Shown: positions 6,274 to 11,280 of the stretch, piece by piece
How positions within the stretch are numbered: position 1 is the stretch's first letter
How the letters are laid out: every line of letters begins with the position of its first letter
From: an uncultured Clostridia bacterium
Lineage (GTDB): Bacteria > Bacillota > Clostridia > Christensenellales > Aristaeellaceae
Direction: 5' to 3'
DNA: 11,280 nt
NCBI GenBank assembly: GCA_945877525.1
Contig: CAMDVP010000082.1
Span: forward strand, 1-11,280
The notes under the pieces: generated by a model
Database searches by the model: none
Told to the model about the DNA's origin: nothing
The model's input: the letters and a program-made list of their open reading frames with translations, nothing else
Translations under genes and position numbers: made by a program

Positions 6274-6891
6274 TCAGGTGCCGGTCGGCGTGAAGCTCGG
6301 CTCATAGACAGAGGACAGGAAGGCGGCGGCCTTCTCGGAAGTAAAGCCGTTCTGGCCCTCGTCCGCAACCGCCTGATAGCGTCCGTCGTGGGTGCGCTTG
6401 ATCGCCGTCCATTCGACCTCGCCGGTCTGGCGGGTGACGGTCTTGCCCTCCTTGGTGGCGTAGTTCTCGGTGACCGGCTTGGCGCGAACCTTGTACAGCC
6501 ACACATAGCGATAGGTCTTGTCGGACTTCTCGCTGCGGAAACCGACCGCGTAGTAGGGCGGCTTGTCCTGCGCGGTGCGGACGAGCACGCCGTTGTCGTC
6601 GATCCGGTTGCCGAAGATCTTCTCCTGAATGATCAGGGGAATGTCGGCCATCTTGGTCTTGAACGACAGCTCCGGATCGGGATAGAGCACATCGCCCTCG
6701 ATGTCATCGTAATACTGCACATCCGGATCAGCGTTGTCCGGCGTGATGCTCGCCTCGATGGCACCGGCGAGCTTCTGCAGATCGCCATAGGTCAGCGTCG
6801 CTTCGGTATCCTCCGTCAGCTCCGCGATGACCACGTCCTTGAGGCCCACGGTAGAGGCTACCTTGGGCGAAGCAGCAACAGTTCCTGCCAT
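6274..6891 (-). CDS. Major tail protein (phi13 family)
   Basis: A 205-residue tail tube protein whose stacked hexamers form the non-contractile tail. The pattern is that of the phi13-type major tail proteins of Firmicutes siphophages: VGLKDVVIAELTEDTEATLTYG at residues 16-37, LAGAIEASITPDN, then a strand-rich middle with ADIPLIIQEKIFGNRID. The conserved core YYAVGFRSEKSDKTYRYVWLYK is followed by a TRQTGEVEWTA segment. The ATG is preceded by AGAGGAGG with ideal spacing, consistent with high expression. Directly after its TGA lies a strong hairpin and T-rich tail (separate entry), which would shut down most transcription past this gene. It lies just after the gp10-like gene with only a fifteen-base gap. 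Family confidence is high, from motif and position. Confidence 0.9.
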   Translation of the reverse strand: MAGTVAASPKVASTVGLKDVVIAELTEDTEATLTYGDLQKLAGAIEASITPDNADPDVQYYDDIEGDVLYPDPELSFKTKMADIPLIIQEKIFGNRIDDNGVLVRTAQDKPPYYAVGFRSEKSDKTYRYVWLYKVRAKPVTENYATKEGKTVTRQTGEVEWTAIKRTHDGRYQAVADEGQNGFTSEKAAAFLSSVYEPSFTPTGT

Positions 6892-6906
6892 TTGATTTTC
6901 CTCCTC

Positions 6907-7329
6907 TTACAATTGGTCGATGGCGTCCCGCAGCCCGTCCCGGATGATCTCATAGGCTTCATCCTGACGGGTGTCGTAGGCGGGACGGATAAAGGGGTGT
7001 GCGGGGGCGGGGGCGGGGCCGCCATGGCCGTACTCGACCGGCGTGGCGTAGTAAGCCCCCTCCTCCTTTCGATGAACGCCAATGGTGATGCTTCTCCCGC
7101 TGGCACGGCGCTTGCGTACCTTGCCGATCTGAATGGAGCGGTTCAGCACACCGGTGATGATTTTGGGGTCTTTGGAGGCATTGGCCTTCATCTGCTCATG
7201 GATGGGCACGGCGGCAGTCTCCAGTATCCTTTTGGCAACCGGAGCGCCCGCGCCGTCCGCGTCCATTTTACTGGCCATCCCGGCAATGTCGGTCATGAGA
7301 TCACCAAGACCGTTCACGTCAAGGGGCAT
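6907..7329 (-). CDS. HK97 gp10-like head-tail/tail completion protein
   Basis: A 140-residue protein of the HK97 gp10 family (PF04883), counted among the neck/tail completion proteins. The diagnostic C-terminal pattern is YYATPVEYGHGG, a Pro/Ala run, then HPFIRPAYD, followed by a terminal helix ending in RDAIDQL. The N-terminal half has the expected helical segment with VAKRILETAAVPIHEQM and a basic patch KVRKRRASGR. I chose the ATG at 7329 because it follows GGAGG by nine bases and starts MPLDVNGL; the longer frame back to 7494 only reads the previous gene out of frame. It overlaps that gene by eleven bases. The Pro/Ala run lies opposite a dense G-rich tract on the plus strand (see separate entry). 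It ends in TAA, just ahead of the major tail protein's ribosome binding site. Confidence 0.88.
   Translation of the reverse strand: MPLDVNGLGDLMTDIAGMASKMDADGAGAPVAKRILETAAVPIHEQMKANASKDPKIITGVLNRSIQIGKVRKRRASGRSITIGVHRKEEGAYYATPVEYGHGGPAPAPAHPFIRPAYDTRQDEAYEIIRDGLRDAIDQL
6994..7018 (+). other. Potential G-quadruplex motif on the transcription template strand
   Basis: The plus strand carries four closely spaced guanine runs at 6994-6997, 7003-7007, 7009-7013 and 7015-7018, with loops of five, one and one bases. This fits the strict four-run quadruplex pattern with runs of at least four. The coding strand here is minus, so the G-rich strand is the one read by RNA polymerase; the mRNA is C-rich and encodes the Pro-Ala-Pro-Ala-Pro-Ala run of the gp10-like protein. 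The motif may simply follow from GC-rich Pro/Ala codons (CCC and GCC). Folding is predicted, not shown. Confidence 0.6.
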
Positions 7330-7687
7330 CCAGCATCGCCTCCTCGTACAGGCACCATGTCCACTGAATGGTGTACTGGTGCGTTGCCGTGTCATAGGCG
7401 GGCTGGTTGTAGCCTTTGTCGGTTTCCTCCACCATGACAAAACCCGCAGCGTACATGGCACTGCGGATTCGGTCTGCGGCATCGGTCGGGTCAATGTCGC
7501 TCCAGAGATTCAAATAGACATAGGTGCGGAACGACTGCACATGATCATCCTGATGCGCATCCTCTGTTTTCGTAGTCGAGTACACGACATACTGCGCAGG
7601 CGGGTTCTGATTGGGCGATGTTGCCCGCCACACGCCCGCCATGACGGGAATGCCGATATTCCGCAGCGCATTCTGCACCTGCTTCAT
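7319..7687 (-). CDS. Tail terminator / tail completion-like protein
   Basis: A 122-residue protein resembling the DUF3168 / lambda gpU-type tail terminators, which cap the tail tube and fix its length at the head-proximal end. Visible features are a short N-terminal helix (VQNALRNIGIPV), PPAQYVVYS, then a strand of aromatic residues with VYLNLWSDIDPTDAADRIRSAM, followed by AGFVMVEE and a Trp-rich end (TIQWTWCLYEE). The alternating strands and the LWS...A..IR..M helix fit the family. The ATG overlaps the adaptor stop as ATGA and is preceded by AAGGGGTGAG. A longer reading frame extends to 7918, but it only reads the adaptor gene out of frame. The last eleven bases overlap the start of the next gene. 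The family assignment is by pattern and length, so a generic 'minor tail or neck protein' remains possible. Confidence 0.72.
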   Translation of the reverse strand: MKQVQNALRNIGIPVMAGVWRATSPNQNPPAQYVVYSTTKTEDAHQDDHVQSFRTYVYLNLWSDIDPTDAADRIRSAMYAAGFVMVEETDKGYNQPAYDTATHQYTIQWTWCLYEEAMLDAP

Positions 7688-8043
7688 CCGCTCACCCCTT
7701 CGGAGAGCGATGCTTTCAGGCCCAGATAGTCGCGCCGGAATCCGTACTCGCCCAGCGTGGAGATAAACCACTTCTTCCCGCGGAATTTCACCCACATGCC
7801 CGGAACCACATCGGCTCGGTAGCGAATGGTGAAGTTGATCACGGCTTCCGTGTTCATGACGTCCGCGCTGCGGTAGTGCTGGTTTCCGGCGTCCGTTGCG
7901 TCTGCCCACACCCGGCACAGCACGATGTCCTCGGCGTCTGGATAGCCGTTTTCATTGACCGTGCTCTGGGTATAGCCGATTTCAATGCGATGCCGGAGGA
8001 TTCCGGGGTGCGGTGAGCCGTCGAAGTTCTTGTAGCCACGCAA
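7684..8043 (-). CDS. Head-tail adaptor (SPP1 gp16 / PF05521 type)
   Basis: A 119-residue mainly beta-strand protein of the head-tail adaptor (head closure) family, which sits below the connector ring and closes the filled head before tail attachment. Family features are the N-terminal LRHRIEIGYTQSTVNENGYP segment, the central CRVWADATDAGNQHYRSAD, and a C-terminal beta region VVPGMWVKFRGKKWFISTLGEYG. The start is TTG: the only codon between it and an in-frame TGA upstream is TTC, and the nearby ATG is in another frame. An AAGGCGG site lies nine bases upstream, which supports the TTG. Its stop overlaps the ATG of the next gene (ATGA). The fold and position are typical for siphophages with HK97-like heads. 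Confidence 0.88.
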   Translation of the reverse strand: MRGYKNFDGSPHPGILRHRIEIGYTQSTVNENGYPDAEDIVLCRVWADATDAGNQHYRSADVMNTEAVINFTIRYRADVVPGMWVKFRGKKWFISTLGEYGFRRDYLGLKASLSEGVSG

Positions 8044-8057
8044 GAATCATCACCGCC

Positions 8058-8345
8058 TTAGAACATCTTGTCGACTGCGCGGTAGGGGTACAGCAGATTG
8101 TGGAAGGCCGTCATCATGGCGTTGTATACGCTGCGCTCGGAGATGTCGCGGTTCTCGTAATAGTGGCTGACAAAAAGCAGCACAGCCAGTCGAACCGGCT
8201 GTGCAACGGTGTCCGTCTCAAACGATACGCGGCAATAATCCTCGGCAACGGCCTGTCCCTGCCGGATGAGGGATTCCAGGTAGGCATCCTCGTCATCATC
8301 CTCGATGCGCAGATGGGCCTTGACCTCATCAACCGTAAGAATCAA
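8058..8345 (-). CDS. Head-tail connector protein, gp6-like
   Basis: A 95-residue, mostly helical protein of the HK97 gp6 / SPP1 gp15 adaptor type (PF05135), which forms a ring beneath the portal and begins the head-tail joint. The family pattern is clear: an opening of LTVDEVKAHLRIEDDDEDAYLESLI, a helix ending in AEDYCR, then VRLAVLLFVSHYYENRD. The closing segment with LLYPYR is also typical of the family. Length matches the family norm of 90 to 110 residues. The start is TTG overlapping the head fiber stop as TTGA. A ribosome binding site is weak (GGTGATG close by, GGAGG further away), so translation is probably coupled to the gene before it. A fourteen-base gap separates its stop from the next start. 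Family confidence is high; the TTG start is the best available because it restores the conserved first residues. Confidence 0.9.
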   Translation of the reverse strand: MILTVDEVKAHLRIEDDDEDAYLESLIRQGQAVAEDYCRVSFETDTVAQPVRLAVLLFVSHYYENRDISERSVYNAMMTAFHNLLYPYRAVDKMF

Positions 8346-8602
8346 GGCGCATCACCAGCCTCCGGCGCAGCCAGTACACCGCTCTCCCGAAGCACTGCCA
8401 GAAGGTGATTGAAATCATCGCGCAGTCCGGCGGCGGTTGTGGCCTTGCTGTCCGGGATGCTGGGCAGCGGGGCCTTGTCCGGCATGTCCAGTAGGCCCTC
8501 GGCTCCCTCAACGGTTGCGCCCGGCAGGAAGGTGAGCTTGCCGCCGATGACCAGCTCATTCCCGCCGTGGGCAAAGTAGTTTCTCGTGGAAAAGTCACTC
8601 AT
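8342..8602 (-). CDS. Head fiber protein, phi29 gp8.5-like (small)
   Basis: An 86-residue protein immediately after the capsid gene. The N-terminal half carries a pattern I associate with the short head fiber family PF11133 of Firmicutes phages: YFAHGGNELVIGGKLTFLPG, then a GATVEG segment. The C-terminal half is a short amphipathic helix (AAGLRDDFNHLLAVLRESGVL) resembling the trimerising end of such fibers. It probably decorates the outside of the head and is usually dispensable in related phages. The ATG follows GAGGTGAC about eight bases upstream, eleven bases after the capsid stop. The TGA stop overlaps the TTG start of the next gene. The family name is from memory of the motif; the position next to the capsid gene agrees. 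Confidence 0.75.
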   Translation of the reverse strand: MSDFSTRNYFAHGGNELVIGGKLTFLPGATVEGAEGLLDMPDKAPLPSIPDSKATTAAGLRDDFNHLLAVLRESGVLAAPEAGDAP

Positions 8603-8613
8603 ACGGCGTCACC

Positions 8614-9816
8614 TCACACCTTCATCTGCAGGCACTTAACAGCCTCGGGCAGGATCAGCTTGCCGTCCACGCGCTCGGAGGACAGGAAGCCCACCTGACC
8701 ATTGGGCGCGTACAGCTCATTCAGACGCTGAAAACGGCGGCCCTCACGATCTGCCACCCAGTAGTAGTTCATGTCGCCAAAGAGAATAGGCTTCGCGCCG
8801 GAGCCCAGCACCGGGACAAACGGCGATGTGTACACCGGGCTGTTCAGAATGGTATCGGGCGTACCGGCGGTCACAGAGGGCTGCCAGATGTAGTCGCCGC
8901 TCCCGTTCTTCAGCTTGCGCAGCGCCTTCACGGTGCTGTCGTTCATGATGAACACGGCACTGCGGCGGTAAGGAGCCCGAAGGGAGTAGAACAGGTCCAT
9001 CACATCATCAAAGGTGACAGCAGTCGCGCTGCCGGTGGTGATGCCGACCTGCGCACCATCCTTGTCATTCAGGATGCCGGTGGGCTTGCCCGCGCCATCG
9101 CCGACAAAGAACGCCTCCTCCTCGGCAGAACCGATACGGCGGGCGAACTCCTTAGCGATATAGGACGGCACATCGAACACGGAGTCGTGGAGCAGCTCAT
9201 CCGACACCTTGATGGTCGTGGCCAGCTTGAACGCGCTGATGGAAATCTGGCCGAAGGTGTCATCGCTCTCGGGATAGGCGGCGTTCTCGTCAATCCAGGC
9301 CGCGGTGCCGTGAGAGCGGACCACGGGAATCTTGCGGTCGCCGGAGCTCGTGGAAATGACATGTGCCAGCTGACGGAAGATGTTCTGCTCCTGCAGCGCA
9401 TCAATCAGCTGGCGCTCATATTCATCGGGAACCAGGTAACCGCCGTGGTCATCCTCGCCGATCTTCAGCACGTTGTAGATCTCGTGCGGCACGGACTTGT
9501 CGCGCATTGCGTGCCAGAAGGCGCTCTTGTACTCATCGGACGCGGAGCCGGTCTTGCGGGGCTTATCCTCCGGAGAGAGGGGCTTGTCCACCAGCGGGCG
9601 GCTGGTCGGGCGGTCGAACTCCAGGTCAAGGGCCTCCTGACGCTCCAGACGCTCGATTTCCTTGCCCATCCGGACCACATCGGCCTCCATCTTCTCATAG
9701 GTGGCGGTGTCCTCGGCGGACAGGGTGCCGTTGGCATCCTTGCGGGACTCCACAAACGCCTTGGTGGCATCCCACAGCTTCGCGCGCTTTTCGCGCATGG
9801 AAAGAATCTCGTTCAT
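8614..9816 (-). CDS. Major capsid protein, HK97 fold
   Basis: A 400-residue capsid subunit that forms the icosahedral shell. Residues 1 to about 70 are charged and helical with heptad character (MREKRAKLWDATKAFVES, then EKMEADVVRMGKEIERLERQ), typical of the delta domain that acts as a built-in scaffold and is removed by the head protease. A low-complexity Pro/Lys linker follows to about residue 90. The mature fold begins around GGYLVPDEYERQLI (125-138). It continues with the N-arm and P-domain pattern ending in AAWIDENAAYPESDDTF and the strong family signature EEEAFFVGDGAGKPTGIL. The ATG is preceded by GAGGAGG seven bases upstream, one of the strongest sites in the window, as expected for the most abundant head protein. 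The exact cleavage site cannot be read from the sequence, but the stretch between residues 90 and 125 is the likely zone. Confidence 0.95.
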   Translation of the reverse strand: MNEILSMREKRAKLWDATKAFVESRKDANGTLSAEDTATYEKMEADVVRMGKEIERLERQEALDLEFDRPTSRPLVDKPLSPEDKPRKTGSASDEYKSAFWHAMRDKSVPHEIYNVLKIGEDDHGGYLVPDEYERQLIDALQEQNIFRQLAHVISTSSGDRKIPVVRSHGTAAWIDENAAYPESDDTFGQISISAFKLATTIKVSDELLHDSVFDVPSYIAKEFARRIGSAEEEAFFVGDGAGKPTGILNDKDGAQVGITTGSATAVTFDDVMDLFYSLRAPYRRSAVFIMNDSTVKALRKLKNGSGDYIWQPSVTAGTPDTILNSPVYTSPFVPVLGSGAKPILFGDMNYYWVADREGRRFQRLNELYAPNGQVGFLSSERVDGKLILPEAVKCLQMKV

Positions 9817-9828
9817 ACGATAACCTCC

Positions 9829-10542
9829 TCAGTAGGTGTATTTCAGGCGATCCAGCCTGCCCTGCAGGTCAGATGCGCTGGTACGGGGTTTAGTGGGAAC
9901 CGCCTGCGGGGCTTCATTTCGCACAGAGCGGCGCATGGGCTTGTGTCTGTCCACCCAGCTCTGGTACTTCGCTTTGGCGTCCTCGGGATCAACCTGATGC
10001 TCAAAGGCGGCATTGGTGACACCGGCGGCAGGCTCCGTCATGACAGCGTCGATGAAGCCTTCCTGCAGGGCGGCGTTTGCGTCCATCCATGTGGTCGCAC
10101 GCATCATGGCGGCCACATCATCCCGGCTGTGCCAGGTGCGCTGGCAGTACATGTTGATGATGCTGTTTTTGCAGGCCCGGAGAATGCCCATCGCCTGCTC
10201 AAGATCGGCCTCATTGCCATAGGCACCCATGATGGGGTCATGGCACAAGAACAGAATGCCGGGCGTCATTTCCAGGCGATTGGCGGCCATCGCCAGCACG
10301 GTTGCCGCGGAGGCCGCGGTGCCGGAAACGATGATATGGACATTGCCCGGATAGGCCTTCAGCTCGTCATACATCTGCGTCGCTGCGTTGCAGGAGCCGC
10401 CATAGCTGTTCAGAATGATGCGCACATCCTCGCCGGGCTGTGCGTCCTTAGGATACAGCTCATCGTGGAGACTGGCCGGGGTGATCTCATCACCGTACCA
10501 AATTTCATCGTCGATGTAGCCGTTCAGGTGAATCTCTCTCAA
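9829..10542 (-). CDS. ClpP-like head maturation (prohead) protease
   Basis: A 237-residue serine protease of the ClpP/crotonase fold, expected to cleave the scaffold-like N-terminal domain of the capsid protein during head maturation. Visible ClpP-family features are NSYGGS near residues 45-50, GTAASAAT with the likely nucleophile Ser78, and LCHDP with the likely catalytic His101; the GFID at 162-165 matches the conserved C-terminal end of the fold. The acidic triad member is not obvious, because the usual Glu/Asp just before the TW motif is Thr150 here. Residues from about 190 to the end are a basic linker. The start is TTG, overlapping the portal stop (TTGA), with AAGGAGG ten bases upstream; no in-frame ATG gives the full N-terminal beta strand (REIHLNGYI). 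The stop overlaps the capsid gene's ribosome binding site. Function by family and position is secure; protease activity itself is inferred. Confidence 0.92.
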   Translation of the reverse strand: MREIHLNGYIDDEIWYGDEITPASLHDELYPKDAQPGEDVRIILNSYGGSCNAATQMYDELKAYPGNVHIIVSGTAASAATVLAMAANRLEMTPGILFLCHDPIMGAYGNEADLEQAMGILRACKNSIINMYCQRTWHSRDDVAAMMRATTWMDANAALQEGFIDAVMTEPAAGVTNAAFEHQVDPEDAKAKYQSWVDRHKPMRRSVRNEAPQAVPTKPRTSASDLQGRLDRLKYTY

Positions 10543-11280
10543 GCGGAATCATCCTCCTTCTGTTCCTGGGGCTGGTCTGTCTGCGCCGGTTCTCCGGCAT
10601 CAGGGTCAACAGCCGTGACTGCCTTGACCACCTGCGTCAGACCGCACACGTTGACCGGAATCATGTTGCCGTTGACCAGATACACATTGCCGCCATCCTC
10701 ATCGGAGAGCGGGTTCAGATTCTCCAGCTCACGGATATCATTCGCGCTCATCCAGCCGTTCTGCCGGGCAATGGCATAGCCTTCCATACGGCTCTTGTAG
10801 TCGCCGCGCATGAGTCCGTCCAGATTGAACTGTACATAGAAATGGCCCTTATCGCTGTCTGCGAAGAGGGCACGGTTCATGGCCTGTTCAATGCGTACCA
10901 GCCAGGGACGTATCGTGTGTACGGCAAAGCTGATGGACTGATGCTCAATATTGGAGAAGGTAGCCCGATCCAGATCGCCGATCATATGGGGCGGTACCCG
11001 GAAGATGCGGCAGATTTCATTGACCTGAAACTTGCGCGTTTCCAGGAACTGTGCCTCATTATTGGGCATGGTCAGCGGCTCAAAATGCATGTTTTCTTCA
11101 AGCACAGCCACCTTGCCCGCGTTCGCGGAGCCGGTGAACGCTGCGTTCCAGCTGGCGCGGAGGGCAGATGGGTCCTTCACCGTGTTCGGATGCACCAGAA
11201 TGCCGGAGGGACGCGCACCGTTGGAGAAGAACTTGCTGCCGTATTCCTCCGCGGCGATGCCGAGACCGATAGCGCTCTTC
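10539..11280 (-). CDS. Phage portal protein, HK97-type, C-terminal part (N-terminus outside window)
   Basis: This is the dodecameric ring protein at the head vertex through which DNA is packaged and ejected; it also nucleates head assembly. The window holds the last 246 codons; the frame is open to the edge, so the start lies beyond base 11280. Recognisable portal features are the segment NEICRIFRVPPHMIGDLDRA followed by TFSNIEHQS and a helix containing RPWLVRIEQAMNRALF, the classic core of phage portal family PF04860. Further on, a WMSANDIRELENLNPL segment is the usual 'new residue, start lower' helix before the variable tail. The C-terminus is acidic and Gln-rich (ending EQKEDDSA), as is common for these portals. 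Its TGA stop overlaps the TTG start of the head protease by TTGA. The family call rests on remembered motifs and is strongly supported by the protease and capsid genes that follow. Confidence 0.93.
   Translation of the reverse strand, partial: KSAIGLGIAAEEYGSKFFSNGARPSGILVHPNTVKDPSALRASWNAAFTGSANAGKVAVLEENMHFEPLTMPNNEAQFLETRKFQVNEICRIFRVPPHMIGDLDRATFSNIEHQSISFAVHTIRPWLVRIEQAMNRALFADSDKGHFYVQFNLDGLMRGDYKSRMEGYAIARQNGWMSANDIRELENLNPLSDEDGGNVYLVNGNMIPVNVCGLTQVVKAVTAVDPDAGEPAQTDQPQEQKEDDSA

Noticed and set aside
5591..6307. A 238-codon plus-strand frame opposite DUF4417.
   Set aside because: DUF4417 motifs on the minus strand are clear; the plus-strand product is unrecognisable and crosses the terminator.
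6202..7437. A 411-codon plus-strand frame opposite the major tail, gp10-like and tail-terminator-like genes.
   Set aside because: It spans three minus-strand genes and a terminator, and its product has no recognisable motif.
7330..7494. An N-terminal extension of the gp10-like gene back to 7494.
   Set aside because: The added 55 residues read the tail-terminator-like gene out of frame; a GGAGG site supports the ATG at 7329.
7688..7918. An N-terminal extension of the tail-terminator-like gene back to 7918.
   Set aside because: The added 77 residues read the adaptor gene out of frame; the ATG at 7687 has an ATGA junction and a good ribosome binding site.
9187..10779. A 530-codon open frame on the plus strand opposite portal, protease and capsid.
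   Set aside because: It spans three well-supported minus-strand genes and has no family motif or plausible start context. Its length follows from GC-rich codon use on the other strand.

Overview
The window is a piece of a tailed-phage (siphovirus-type) genome, most likely a prophage. Every recognisable gene lies on the minus strand, so the transcript reads from base 11280 down to base 1. The moderately GC-rich sequence, strong AGGAGG-type ribosome binding sites, frequent TTG/GTG starts and the family set (HK97-fold capsid, ClpP-type head protease, phi29 gp8.5-like head fiber, phi13-type major tail protein, DUF4417) suggest a host in the Firmicutes, probably a Clostridia-class gut bacterium. 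This assignment is inferred from style and gene content, not from a host gene.

Head module (11280 to about 7684, in transcription order): C-terminal part of the portal protein, ClpP-like head maturation protease, HK97-type major capsid protein, small head fiber protein, gp6-like head-tail connector and head-tail adaptor. Head-tail completion and tail tube (7687 to 6274): tail-terminator-like protein, HK97 gp10-like protein and major tail protein, ending in a strong intrinsic terminator. Junctions are tight, often four-base stop/start overlaps (TTGA, ATGA), so this is one translationally coupled operon.

Accessory cassette (6208 to 4592): three genes sit between the major tail gene and the tail assembly chaperone, where no structural gene is needed. 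They are a DUF4417 protein, a GGRG-leader zincin-type metallopeptidase (HEYGH), and a 61-residue acidic protein overlapping the peptidase stop by ATGA. The peptidase and small protein are the best candidate here for an undescribed pair.

Tail assembly (4576 to 1): a gpG-like tail assembly chaperone; a hidden 63-codon T-like reading frame that appears to start with CTG overlapping the chaperone stop (CTGA) behind an AAGGAG site; a second intrinsic terminator overlapping the stop of that frame; and a tape measure protein that runs off the window after 1317 codons. The tape measure has an N-terminal internal duplication and begins a 24-residue tandem repeat near the window edge. Long plus-strand reading frames opposite the tape measure, capsid and protease genes are read as antisense shadows. 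There are no tRNA genes, CRISPR arrays, insertion sequences, attachment sites or gene-free stretches over 300 bases.
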